From Magnolia sinica (lineage: Eukaryota > Streptophyta > Magnoliopsida > Magnoliales > Magnoliaceae), in the NCBI RefSeq assembly GCF_029962835.1, contig NC_080583.1, positions 65,519,158 to 65,583,157 on the forward strand: a DNA stretch of 64,000 nucleotides, read 5' to 3'. The position numbers were made by a program, and so were the translations under genes. The notes beneath the pieces were generated by a model. That model was not told the origin of the DNA. It saw nothing but the letters and a program-made list of their open reading frames with translations, and did no database searches. This document shows positions 1-12,800 of this stretch, piece by piece (the first letter of the stretch is position 1; each line of letters starts with the position of its first letter).

Positions 1-9
1 TTTCGATGG

Positions 10-310
10 ATGGAATTAAGGTTAAAGAAAAGTCTCTGGTCTATGATGTTATTATCTAGTTTTACAAGAACATGCTTACGGGTGACAGATTGGTGCAATC
101 GCAACTCAATAATTTGACAATAAACCAATTATCTGCAGGAGATTCCAAATATTTGAAAAAATTGATATATGAGGAAGTCAAAGTGGTGTTAGAATCATAA
201 GGCAGAGATAAGGCCGTAGGGTCGGATGATTTTTCCATGTATGGACAGTGGTAACAAAGATCTGAGGGCGAATCATACTTTTCTTCCATGAGTTGCCTCT
301 TCCGATGACT
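10..310 (+). pseudogene. Degenerate LINE reverse transcriptase fragment (upstream part of RT)
   Basis: Read on the plus strand, this stretch encodes the segment of a plant LINE ORF2 that leads into the reverse transcriptase domain. Visible pieces are a VIIxFYKNMLTG-like motif, then EEVKVVLES, then GRDKAVGSDDFSM, which corresponds to the family's GDKAPGPDGFSM block, and further on RIILFFHEL, which corresponds to the usual D-I-x-F-F-x-E-F-H. At least three in-frame stops (near 58, 198 and 252) show that it is dead. A long minus-strand ORF over the same bases (352-62) is only its shadow. It may belong to the same copy as the LINE block at 1985-3395, but both contain the FFHEF-type motif, so two independent copies are equally possible. 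Confidence 0.7.
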
Positions 311-1984
311 TTGTGTTGGGTTTAGAGGTGTGTTATATTTGACTAGAGTCATCGCTAGCCAATTATTCTGTCTCTACAGTCAGCTATACCCTATAGAAAT
401 GTTAGAAATAAGGATCCAAAGATTCTCACTGTTAAAATGACTCATTGATCTATGACTAAATATTTGAGGTAAGGGACTGTGGTTATAGAGAGGGAAGGTG
501 TTAAGCACATACTCTGCCCGTACTAACATACGATCTCTACTTCACAAGATCCAACTATTTTTTTTGGGTTAGTTTCGATTCTTGCACATAGATGATGTAG
601 ATAGTGTGAGCATTGTTGTGTTTAATGCAACATGTATGACAAGCTTTGGTTCAGGCTAGATAAATCTGCCCTGACTTCTCCACTTGCCAAAGCGATAAAC
701 TAATTAGCACAAGTTTCTGATGGGCATGATCCGATTATGTTGGCAAGCCACAAAGCTTATGTTTATACTAACTGGGTGCGGAGTGCTATGTATTTGATGC
801 AATGGGTATGAAGCATGCGATGTGTCATGTTGTGTTACATGCAATACCTATAACAAGCTTTGGTTCAGACTGGATAAATTTTCCCTAACTTCTCCACTTG
901 CGAAGTGATCTACCAACCAGTACAATTTTCTGATGAGAAGGATCTGACTATGTCGGCAAGCCACAAAGCATACATTTGTACTAGCTGGGTGACAAATGAT
1001 ATATAATGCAATGTTAATGGATGAGATAAGCAAGGGGGTGGAGAAGGGAGTGAGTGTTGCACGATGCTGATGTCAAGATTTGACGAAGTTGATTGGAGAT
1101 TTGATGGTTGAATGAATGCTAGTATTGCAAGGATTAAATTGAGTAGCTTGGGCATCTTGCAGAGGATCTGGCTAGATTAGGCTGGACTTGGGCTAGACTC
1201 TATCATTTGCTCTCACTCTCCTTGGTAGAGGGATGAGATGACCAAGACAGCTAAAGGCTTAAGAGGCTTAGGGATTTTGGATGCTTGAGGAATGGTTGGA
1301 AATGAGAAGGAATGGGGTATTTATAGAGTCTAAGGCTAGTTTTTTTTGTATAGTTGGGAAGTCCGGGGGTGATCAAGGGTAAATGAATGAGATTTGAGAT
1401 TGCCACGTGGAAAGATTCAGATGGTTAGATTGCTTGGTAAAAGCATAATTTTAGGCTGAGATGAGGGACGCAGAGGACTATTCAAAATCTCCACATAATC
1501 AAACCTTGCAAAAGGAGGTTTCACATGCGTTGGAGGCCCCCCTGCTGAAGCAGGGAGGGTGCCACGTGGCGTGCGGTGGTCAAGTTGTCATCCAAGGCCC
1601 CTCTTTGCTCCTGCTTTGGTAGGTTAGTTCCCACATGTGTGGGAACTTCAGATGCTTTAAGGTTTACTTGTTGTCCGGGCTATAGACCTTTGTGGGCCTA
1701 TGTGCTTGGGATTTGGACTTGGTTTTGGATTTGCTTAGGGCTTGGGTTGACTAGGTAGGTCGTCTGGGTTTTTGGCCCAGTGAGTTGACTCAACGAGTCA
1801 GGTTTTGGGACTCTCAGGATTTAGACTTCAATTATGACTCTAGGATTTAGAAATAGGGTTTGGATCAGGGTTTAGGATTTGGTCTAAGATTTAAAGTTTA
1901 GGTTAGGGTTCTACCATCCATCGAGACAGTCCAACTTCAATTGGTTTGTTAGCCTGTGGTGGGGTGTCTACACCATGACACTCT
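311..1984. other. Gene-free stretch between two LINE blocks, possibly an inserted element
   Basis: No coding region is supportable here. The stretch holds a tandem duplication (627-1013) and a right part rich in GGTTTAGG-like words (about 1790-1910). The right edge, GGGGTGTCTACACCA near 1962-1976, looks like the end of an LTR. I could not find a matching start or a target duplication, so calling it an inserted LTR or short retroelement is a guess. Confidence 0.35.
627..1013 (+). repeat. Two-copy tandem duplication, about 180 bp per copy
   Basis: The block beginning CAAGCTTTGGTTCAG (about 640) recurs near 853. Both copies continue with TTCTCCACTTGC, GGCAAGCCACAAAGC and ACTGGGTG/GCTGGGTG. Each ends near a TGATGCAATG/TAATGCAATG word (about 800 and 1010). 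The copies differ at many positions, so the duplication is old. Confidence 0.75.
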
Positions 1985-3395
1985 TTCTGGTGGTTTAAGA
2001 GTTGGTAAATGGTGACATGATAAGCTTTATTGTTGTGTTCCATGAATGTCGGTGTTTAACATTGAAAGTAGCGCTTCCTTCATAGCAATTATTTTAGAAA
2101 TTGAATGTGCCGAATATTTAAGGGATTTCGGGCCTATTACTCTCATCAGAGGGCCTTATATAATTTTGGCTAAAATCTTGGCTTTCAGATTTCGTGTGGT
2201 TTTAGTGAAAGTAAAATTGAACAACTAAGGTGTGTTCATTGTCAAAAGATAAATCTTCTCATTGATGCAGCAGTCCACGTCATAAGGAAAACAAGGGCAT
2301 CATTTGTCAACTTGACATTTAAAAAATACGATCATTGCAATAGGAAATTTATCAATTATATGCCAGGGCATGTGATCTGCAAGCAGAGATGGACAAAGTG
2401 GATTTTAGAGTGTATTCAGTCAGCCAAGTTCTCAGTGTTGGTAAACGGGTCTCCAAAAAGGTTTTTCAAGGCCTCGAGAGGTCTTCAATTGGGGAATCCG
2501 TTGTCTCCCTTCTTGCTCGTGGCGATAGTGGAAGCACCTAGTAAGATGTTGGATAAAGGTTTATTTGTGGGTCTTATAGCAATTTCACAATGAAAAAAAA
2601 TATAGACTTCCAATTCGCTCACCTCCAATTCGCTAATGATACCATCCTTTTTTAAACCTAGAAAAAAGAGAAGACAGTTAACTTCAAGAAAAATTGTAAG
2701 ATATTTTGAAATGGTTTTGAGTTTGAAGGTTAATATTCTAAAAGTGAGATTTAGACATTCACATGTCTAAAGAGGAGGTACCAAGGTAAGCTAAGTGTTC
2801 GGGTATCGCGTTGGCTCCTTTCCATCCTTGTACCATAGCCTTAATTTATTCGGTGATAAACCAGCGAAGTTTGTAAGGTTATTGAAAGGCAAGAAAGGAG
2901 AGTATTGAGGTGGAAAAGTTGACATCTTTCATTGGGAGGTAGATTAACGCTGATTAAAATAGTCATATTGAATTTGCCACTTTATTTTCACTCTTTTAGG
3001 TGTCTGAATGCTATTTTGGAAGGATGGAGAGATTGGGACGAGATTTTTTAGGGTAAAGCATGATTTTGTAAAGCGTAGAAGAAAAACAAAAGTTCCATTT
3101 AATGGAGACGAGGTGTGTAAATCAATGGGGAAGGGAATGCAAGTATGAGAAAGTTCACGTTTATGAATCTTGCATTGTTAGGCAAGTGGTTGTAAAGATT
3201 CAGTACGGAATAAGGTAGCCTACGGGGAGAAGTGATAGCTGAGAAATACAAGCTAAGGGAAGAGGGTGGTGGACGAAAGAATCATCCTTATATAGACTAA
3301 AGTGTTATGGTGGCCAGTTGTTAGGTTGGCAATCAAGCTTGAGGGAATTAGACTCTCATTAGGTGATGGGAAGGGAATTCATTTTTAAAGGATGT
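1985..3395 (+). pseudogene. Degenerate LINE ORF2 (reverse transcriptase to C-terminal region)
   Basis: Plus-strand translation with frameshifts follows a plant LINE ORF2 in order: ASFIAIILEIECAEYL-DFGPITLI (family: the FRPISLI block), KILAKILAFRFR, then KFSVLVNGSPKRFF, then RGLQLGNPLSPFLLV (family: RGLRQGDPLSP), then LQFANDTILFF at about 2623-2655. The last is the catalytic F-A-D-D box with the first aspartate changed to asparagine. Downstream come GSFPSLY, a KIDKFHWE-like stretch and a final GDGKGIHF-like motif (family: GNGxxIxFW) near 3360-3390. Many stops and frame changes mean it is not functional. It lies just beyond the 3' end of the RRP45 gene in the opposite orientation, so gene and LINE are convergent. 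Confidence 0.8.
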
Positions 3396-3646
3396 GGATC
3401 CTATTTTTGAGCCCAAATAAATAAGCATAGTCAAGGCCGGGCCAAACCCCAAAATAGGCCATTGTACATATCCAAAGGGCCAGGACAAAATTTCAGGGCC
3501 AAAACTGCAAATTGACCCGAGCGTGCCTGCTAACATTCCTCACAGGAATCACACTTGAATTTCCACATATAGCCGTTACATTTAAGAAACTGATGAAATT
3601 GCATGTGGGGTTTCCTCATTCCTATGGCTACCATAAATTAATCAAT

Positions 3647-3858
3647 CTAGCTTCCATCGTTGGCAACTGATTTCTTCTTCCTCCTGTTTTTTGGCTTCAC
3701 GGCATCTTTGAGACTCCTCTCACTGCTCATTTGCTGGTCCATGTGGGACACTTCCATTGGTGCATGATCAAGATTTGGTGCTGGCTGCTCAGGCTGGGAC
3801 TCGATTGCCTTCTGAAGGCCTCTTGCTTCCTTTTGTTCCTTATCTACTGTTTGCAATC
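3647..3858 (-). CDS. RRP45: RRP45 coding exon 9 (residues 395-464 and stop)
   Basis: The acceptor is TTACATGCAG|G and the stop TAG lies at 3649-3647. The exon completes a Gly codon begun in exon 8 and encodes [13 protein letters not shown], then [20 protein letters not shown]. The S-L-K-D-A-V-K-P-K plus basic cluster is what I recall from the C-terminus of plant RRP45 proteins. Together with the exact phase match, this is why I join it to an exon 29 kb away. RNA evidence would settle it. Confidence 0.82.
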
Positions 3859-6800
3859 CTGCATGTAAATACAGTGATTATAATTACAAATGATGAACAG
3901 TATTATAAGGGAAACAAAAGTTATAATTCCAGAGTAAAATTACTTCAGATATGAGAAAGTATGAAAGACAAAGCAGATACATGTAAATGTCAGCTCTGTC
4001 GATATTTGATTAAAAAATAATAAATAAAAAATCAATGATAGAAAGGAAAGCACACCTGTATATTCATCAAACAAGATTTTAGGACTATACACAAGGTAAG
4101 ATGATGAGTTCCCTGTTTGTGATGAATAGGAAGCTTCCCAGCTCACTTCAAACAGGGTACTTGGCCACACCATTTATTATTTATTACAAACAGTTCCAAA
4201 AGGGAACTTGGCCATACCAGTGATGGAGGGAGGGAGGGAGTTGCTGGCCACCAGCAGGTGGTTGACAACAGGAAATGGCAGGTCATCAGTGCGAGGCATG
4301 ATCTTGATCCAATGGATTGATCTTAGGTTTGTTTCTTGTTCTGTTTTGTTTTTGTTTTTTGTTGTTGTTATTATTATTTTCCCCACCTTAGTTGAGGAAT
4401 GGGAAAGTAGGAGAAAACATTGGGACAAAGAAAGAAAGAAAAGAGTGAAGATATAATCTTCCCTTCAATTCATATGGACAAAGTGTTTTGGGAATTAAGA
4501 TTGGTCAAGGTTTTTTCTGTTCTTTTGTTTTTCCTTTTGAGGATTTCCTTCTTCTTCTTCTTCTTCTTCTTCTTCTTCTTTTTTTTTTTTTTTGGGTGGG
4601 GGGGGGGGATCCCTTATTGTTAATGTCATCATTTTCTACAAATTCTTTATAGTAGTAATATTCGTACTACTATCGCTACCAATACCTAAATGTTGTCAAA
4701 ATCATTGTTGTATCACAAATCGTAATAGAGGTCGAATCATATCGAAAAGCAAATCATATTGCCAATCATGAGATTTCTTTCTAATTTTCTTAATATATCA
4801 AAAACTCTGGGGAAAAAAAAAAAGAAATCAGAAAAAATTAAAAACACATCAATCATCTATTTCCCATCTATTTGCACCATGAAAAGTGATATGCTTGACA
4901 TTAGCAATTGAAAACTTGTATATGACCTACTTATCGTAATAGAGTTAAAGGATGCTTGTTTTTCCTTTATGATTTTTCTTTCAAGAAATTTACCTTTTTT
5001 TTTTTTTTTGAAAGATGCAATTTACCTTGACAAATAGACAGGTGTCCTTCAATAATTTTATCTTTATTGACTGTAGGATTGCGTTGAAAATACCGGCACA
5101 TAATTTTGTTGACCAAAGAAAGATATTTTGATTTCTTTGGTTTTGGGTTTTTGAATATCAAAATCACAAATCTTCTCTTATAAAGAAGAAAACAAAAAAT
5201 AATAGGCCTTTTTTAAACAATTCTTAAAGTTCCCACCAGTTTAAAAACATAAATGAAAGCCGCAAAGTTTTAAAAGAAGAGAACAACTGTAATTTGAATT
5301 GTAAATCAGGATTTGAATTATAAATAGTAGGATTCAAATCATAGAATCATAGGATTCAAGGCAGGATTCAAATCCTAAATTGTAGGATTTTGACAACTAT
5401 GCCACTAATATAGGAACAACGGTTCCACCTATGTCATGATTTCGGTGATCCTATAGAAGTCATGAATCAGTTTCTCGTGAATTAGCACAACAAAAGTGAG
5501 GCACCTGTCTGAATGTCATTTTCAAAATTCAAGCCTTCAAAATTTTATAGTCATGTGTCTATATTACTCATTATTCCTTATCAGCTACGAATTACTATCC
5601 ATACTACCATCAGCTCTCTTGTTTCAGAATGGCTTAAATACCATAATACTAATTTGTGGTGCATACCTCAACAAGTATTATACAGAAACCAAAATCAATC
5701 AAAGGAGAAATACCTTTAAACATTCTAAAAAATGTTTCTTTTTCTCTTTTTGTATGTTCTTAAAGATGCCTCCCATCATTTTCCAAAAGATGATGAGTAT
5801 GTTCTTAAAAAACTACAAACCATCCCAACCTTTCCAAAAGATGACTCCCTGCACTTCAAGAAGACAATAATTTGGCTTTGTGAAGATTTTTGTGCTCTTC
5901 AACCAAGTAGAAAGCTTAACGATCACGGAAGGGTGGAGATTACCCAACCATGTCCCTAGTTTAGATGTTGGATGGTAAATTCTAAAGTTTTAGAAAGGGA
6001 ATAATGTAGAACCAGAGACGACTATTAGTCCTAGCTCACCGAATTATCCCATTGAAACAAACATAGAGAATCACAGCTATTGGTAGTGTGCATCAAAATT
6101 TAATTCAAGTGGCACGATATGGCACAAAAACACACAATTGACCCTCATATGCAAACTTGGATTTCTTCAATGCACTGAATTGTATAAAAACTAAATAAAA
6201 ATTTAGTTATTCTTGTTAGTGTTTGCAGTACTGATAGTATTGGGATCGATGATCAGCGATATGAAATTGGCTAAAAGTGTTACAACTTCCAGGTATCGGT
6301 CAATATTTCATTAAATATCACAATGTGTCGTAGAAATCTTGATACATTGCGATATTTTCATTATATTTCCATTATATTCTTCCAAGATAGCCAAGGCTTC
6401 GCTCAGGACCCCACTACTCGTCGTATTTGGTTTCGTGTTGCTATCGCACATGATTTCGAGAGTCATGATGATATTATTGAGGAACGTCTTTATCAGAATA
6501 TTTTTGCTTCTCACTTCGGGCAGTTGGCAATAATCTTTATGTGAAGTTCCAGAAATCTGCTTCACGTAGCTTGGCAAGGCAATTGTTTGTCCGATCATTG
6601 TGGGTATAATGGTAGATGCCCAGGACCAAGTTATTATTATCTCTTTTACCTCCCTCATGTTGAGCTTCTCAAAATTTCCCAATAAATGATTTAGCTACAA
6701 AAGGATTTTTTTTTTTTTGGAGTGAACACGTCTATTTATTTATTTATCCATGTACATTCACTATTTATTTATTTTATACCAAATATGGGTAAATTTTCTT

Positions 6801-9800
6801 ATTTTGAGGTGAAATAAATGCCTGGACAAAATAAAAAATTGTGGTTGGGAAGGTCATAGTAGCAATATTGGTATCGATGATCAGCGATATAAAATTGGCT
6901 GAAAGTGTTACAACTTCCGAGTATCGGTCAATATTTCATTAAATATCACAATGTGTCGTAGAAATCTTGATGCATTGCGATATTTTCATTATATTCTTCC
7001 AAGTATCGACAATACCATCAATTATCATTGATACATTATATTCTTCCAAGTATCGACAATACCATCAATTATCATTGATACATTCCAACCAAGAACCCCT
7101 TTACAAAAATAATTCAAAAACCCTCTAAATTTGCTCTCTCAAATCTTTTGCTTCTAATCCCTTCCTACACAAACATCAACCATGCCTTTTCGATTTTTTG
7201 GAGGGAAAAGGTGGTTTTGCTGTGGAAATCGAGCTTGAAGAGAAGGTGGGCTGGATTTGCAAACAGTGAGGATTATTCAATTTTAATCTCTCCTTTTTTT
7301 TTTTTTTTGCTGTAAATCAGTTGGCTCCAACAACGACAGAAAGCCATGATTTTACATGTTTGGCATGACAACCATGGATTTCAACCTCTGATTTGCGAAT
7401 TTAGGAAAAATGGAAAATTTCAAAATTTCACCCATTTAACCTAGAATTGGAGTGTGGAAAATTCACATCAAAGTAGTTGGAGGCTGATCTAGATATTGAC
7501 GATAATTTTTGGAAATTTTGTGAAAAAAATAAAAATTAATTAAAAATATTTAAAAAAAAAAAAAAAAACCATATATTGATCAGCAATTATGTATCCTTAA
7601 AATTCACGGGCATATTTTTACTACTTTGGCTTTTAAAGGGATTGCTTCTGTTTTCATATATGTCTTCTTAGATTTATAAATGATATGAAATAATTTTGAA
7701 TATAGTTGCATTACTCAACACATTACTTCCATCATGGCTTTTAAAGGAAACTTATTATGTCCACTTGTTTTTATTATCTTTTGATTTCTAAGTGTGTAAT
7801 GATATCTTTTTTAACACCCCTTCAAGTTCCATTGAAAAACTCAACCAATTTTCAACGTTTCTAAAAAACGATGATATGTTATGTGATACATCCGATATTT
7901 CTCATGTGATACCTAATATGTTTCTGTATCCCAAGGGTATGATACATCTATTGATACTGATACTGAATCAATCGATATTTCTCATGTGATACCTAATATG
8001 TTTCCATATCCCAAGGGTATGATACATCCGTTGATATTGATACTGAAAACAAAATGACTATTAAAAAAAGAAAAAGAAAAAAAGAGTCACGTGTATATAT
8101 ATTTAGTAGCTTCTGCTTTAATAACCAAATCAGTACAATATTGGAGGAACAAATGGAATCAGAGAACAAAGGGACAGATACAACAAAATTGGGTCAAATA
8201 ACTGGAAATTACATAAACTAGGACATTGCTTACATGGGAAAAGCCTCTCCTTAAAAACATGCCTCCAAGATATTAGGGTACAGTTGGAAGTATTTTCAGA
8301 GGCAGGAATGGGTGGAAGGCGTTTAAGACATTAAAAATGAAAGAAATAGTTATCTCAAAAGCAGTTGAGGTAGAAAACTGTAACTTGCCCGCTTGGGTTT
8401 TATTTTCCATTCTCTGTGCTTAGAAGTTCAAAGTTTGTACTAAGTGTCAATTTCGGGTTTCTGAGGATGCACCATTAGTTGCATAGGTAGCAGGTTTGTA
8501 GCAGCAACAAAAGCTAGATACTGTAACTATTTCATAATCTGAAGAGCCTATGAATCACAAGACTGAAAAATAGGATCAGCGACCCCTCACCAAGCGCACA
8601 AATCTACTTCTTAAACAAGCATTCAGGGGCAATCACACATACGTACACACATACTGATGCATACATATGTATACAGACAATGTGTGTTGAACATAGAGTG
8701 CCCTTTTTCAAACCATCCACTTTTTGGCTTATGTGTGTGGCCCATCTGATTATGTGTGATAGCTTCAAGGCCATTCCACACTAGGGCCATCACGTTTTGA
8801 AGCATCACTAGCTTTTCAGCAATAACCGGTTCCTAATCTGTTTTCTTTTTAGAGCCATCCCTCACTAGAATAGTTATATAACAGGTGGGATTTTTTTTAT
8901 CAGATAACTACATCCTAGAGCCCAAGGTTCTAACCTTTTCATCGTAGTACCCCAGTTGACTTTGGCTTTATTAATTACTGAATCAGCTTCGTTAGTACAA
9001 CTGCAATTGAAGAACTGCAGCCAACAGAAGGCTTCCACAGCATAAGGGGGCATTGCAACCTAGAAAATTTACAGGCAGGAGACATGGTTCTAGATTTGTA
9101 AGATTCCAATATGCCAAGTGTTAAATACGTCATTTGGGCTTTGTTAAATCTATTATTGGGCTTGATGTGTGACATTTCGTAGTGTTTTAGGCCCATAAGA
9201 TATGTTTTAAGTACTTGCTTAAGGAAGATAGAATTATTATAATTTTGCTATAGTTCTTCCCTAATAAAACATAAGAGAATGAGGTGTGGAAGGCTAGAGT
9301 ATCCAAGTGCAATCCCCCTCCTCCCCTCCCTCCCTCCCTCCTCTCCTCTTTTTCCCTCTATTTTCTCTACTATATGGTTAATCTCCCATTGGGTAAGACT
9401 CCAATCAAGTGCAAATGAGTTCACACTGTAAAGTTTCTACCTGATGGAACAATTGATTGTTACAAAGCTAGGTTGGTTTCCAAGTGGTGGACTCAAGATT
9501 TATAGAATAAATTATCTGGGTACTTTTTTCGCCGGTGGTAAAGCTCAATTCAGTTCAAGTTGTTATATCAATAGCTACAAATCATGATTGGCCTCTCTTT
9601 CGGCTAGATGTGAAAAATACATGGAGACTTGCACACAGAAATCTATATGGAGCAACACCCTGGATATGTTGCTCATGGGGAGTCTTCTAAAGTGTGCAAG
9701 TTAAACAAGTCCATATATGGGTTAAAGCAATCACCAAGGGCCTGGTTTGAAAAGTTCAGCATTGTGGTGGTGTTTTTTGGGTTGAAGAAAAGTAAAATAG

Positions 9801-12800
9801 ATCACTCAATTTGCTCAAAGCACTGTACCTCTGGCCACATAATACTTGTTGTATATGTGGATGGCATTATAGTGACAGATGATGACTTGAAGGGTATTGA
9901 GAAGCTAAAGTTGTACCTTCACACTTAGTTTTAAATCAAAGACCTTGGTCTTCTTCGATATTTTCTAAGCATTGAAGTGACAACATCTGAAGTTGGAATA
10001 AATCTATGTCAAAGAAAATATGTTCGTGACTTGTTAGAAGAGACGGGCGTGTTAGGTGTCAAATCTATAAATACTCCAGTGGACCCTCATCTTAAACTTG
10101 AGCCCGAAGGAGAGTTGTTAGCAAATCCTAGTATGTATAGAAGGCTCGTTGGCAAGCTCATTTATTTGATTATCACCAAGTCTGATCTTGCTTTTTTTAG
10201 TCAGTATGGTTAATCAGTTTATGCAAAGTCCTAGAGAACCACATCTAGCAGCAGTTATGAGGATCTTGGATATTTGAAATGTCACTTGGAAAGGGTATCC
10301 TATATAGGTATCATGGCCATCTCTCCAAGTAGTTGATTATTCAAATGCAAATTGTGTAGGGTCGAGATTTGCTAGGAGGTAGACTACAGGTTATTGCACT
10401 TCCCTAGGTGGTAATGTGGTTACTTGGAAAAGTAAGAAGCAAAACGTGGTTGCCAGGTCAAGTGCTAAAACCGAATATAAGTCAATGGCACAACTCATCC
10501 GGTTGAAATCTTCTTGAAACATTGGGATTCATGGTTCAAGATCCAATGCCTTTTCACTACAACAATCAAGCCGCTATACATATTGCCAATAATCTAGTGT
10601 TTCATGAGAAAACGAAGCATATAAAGGTCGATTGTCATTTCATCCAAGGACAAATATCTCAAAGAGAAATCCACACTCCTTATATTTCATCAAATGATTA
10701 GATTGCTTATTTATTCACCAAAGCGCTTGGGAAGTCTCGATTCGATAAGCTTATCTCCATGCTGGACGTGCAAGATATCCATGCTCCAGCTTGAGGATTG
10801 GTGTTAAAATTTTCATTTGGGCTTTGTTAAATCTGTTGATGCGCTTGATGCATGAAGTTTAGTAGTGTCTTAGGCACATAAGATATCTTTTAAGTAGTTA
10901 TTTAAGCAAGAAGGGTATTAATGTAATTTTGCTATGGTGTTAGTTCTACCCTAATAAAAAAACAAAAAAGAATGGGGTGTGGGAGGCTAGAGTATCCAGC
11001 AATACCCCCTTCTTTCATCTCTTCTCTCATCGTTTCTCTTGTTTTCTCCTTTTCCCTCTATTTTCTCTTCTAATATTCTGCTCTATATCAGTTTACATCA
11101 ACAAGGCTGAAAGCTATTAGGTGATGCTTAGGATGAAGCTGGATGGGAGACTACTAAGCACACAAATGTCCTAGGTTAATAAGAGTAGGAAGAGTTACTA
11201 TAGCCAAGTAACCAATGATGTTCACAGCCAGCAGTGGACACATTTATTACACAGGCATGGGAAGGGAACCCTTAGATGAGGTTCTTTATCCTCCAGAACC
11301 TATTGGAGTAGACCAGCAAGGCTGCCTATGGTCACCAAAGACATTTGGAAGTTCCCAAGGTATATCAAGGAGGCAAGGTAAGGAATCCGGCTCTTTCGTC
11401 AGACTGGTCATGTCCTTTGCTATTGGTTTGGGAGGTGCAAGGGGTTGCATGCATCTTCTCAAGCCAAAAATAATATATGGCATGCAAACTAGTGATGGGT
11501 AGGTTTCTTCATCCTTATTGTCTGTAAAGAAGACACATGACTTCCTCAAATACAAGTCCAATTAAAAAAATGAGGTTGCAACTTGCAATTGGTATAGTGC
11601 TGGACCCCCTCAGAGTTGTCAACTATCGATGCTGATAAAGACTGTTTTGCAGTTCAAAAAGCTTTGGCGGTCAACGAGGGAACTTCTCGAAAACTGATTT
11701 TTGTCATTGTCAGATTCATGTTCATGCAAACCTGACCAATGTGCTCGAGCTCGAGGTTAACAACCTCACTTCTCTATTTTTTGCTCTAGCGCCCCACCAC
11801 ACCCCCCCACCCCCACACTACTTTTCAAACTGAGCCGCTTCAATTATGGAAACAACAGTTGTTCCTTTTCCCCCCAAATAATTAAAAGCATGGCCATTAA
11901 AACTAGCCACCACACCACCTTTCCTTCCTTTCCCACTCCCCATGCTAGGGCAAGAGGAAGCCTTCAACAGAGTCTAACATCACCCAAAGCTATGATGGAA
12001 AGGAAATAAACCTAATCCACACCTTCTGAGCAAAAACACAAATGGACAAATAGGTCATTAATCGATTTAGCATCTCCCTTCCCAAAGCCAAAGAAGTCGT
12101 AACCAGGGGGTGGGTGGGAATGATAAAACCAAGAGAGTACAATGTATGACCTCTGCACATCCAAAAAACTTGTAAAAAGATCGAACCAAGAAGCAGCTCA
12201 ATTTATCAGCATGCCACACCCTTGAATCCCTCTCCCTTGGGTAGGGATGACAACACTACAGATAGCTCAAGTCCACTTCCACCGATATGGTCCCTCCAAT
12301 AGGGAGGGGACCAAACCACAAAATCTCCCGATATGGAAAAACAAGCTACTGTAATATTTCTAGTTGGAAACAGATGAGCTATTCTCGGGAGTACGAATTG
12401 AAGCACCCTACTACCACTCTATGAATCTTGCCAGGAACAAATGACAATACCATCTCCCAACAAAAAGGACGCCTCCTCTTTAAACTTAGAAACACCATAG
12501 ACACTGCTCTCCATAATCCAGACTTCCTGCAGAGAGAAGAATCCCTGTACTTGCTAGAAATTATCTCTCTGCAAAGCCTCATTTCTTCAATGCCAAACCT
12601 TCATAGTCAATAACCCCTTCCCACTTTAAAAGGTGATTTTTTTTTTCTCAGCTCCACTCCACAAGAAGTCTTGCCCTAATCTCTTTAATCTGTCCAACAT
12701 AGATTTCGAAAATCGATAAGGGTACATGAAATAAATGGGCAAATTTGATAGGGCAGCTTAAGCGAAAAGGGTACATGAAATAAATGGGCAAATTTGATAG

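Larger units (their letters stand above)
9119..11100 (+). mobile_element. Ty1/copia retrotransposon, internally deleted, two LTRs
   Basis: Two related LTRs (9119 to about 9378, and 10802-11100) flank a partial polyprotein. Both LTRs start TGTTAAA and share GGCTTTGTTAAATCT, TTAGGC-CATAAGATAT, AATTTTGCTAT, GGCTAGAGTATCCA and CTCTATTTTCTCT. The 3' LTR ends TTTACATCA and is preceded by GAGGATTGG, a plausible polypurine tract. The flanks CCAAG (9114-9118) and ACAAG (11101-11105) resemble a 5-bp target duplication. gag, protease, integrase and the PBS are missing, because the first LTR runs directly into reverse transcriptase. It lies antisense to RRP45 within intron 8. Confidence 0.85.

Noticed and set aside
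11215..11561. Host gene on either strand
   Set aside because: Frames on both strands are open, but neither shows a recognisable family, start context or splice signals.
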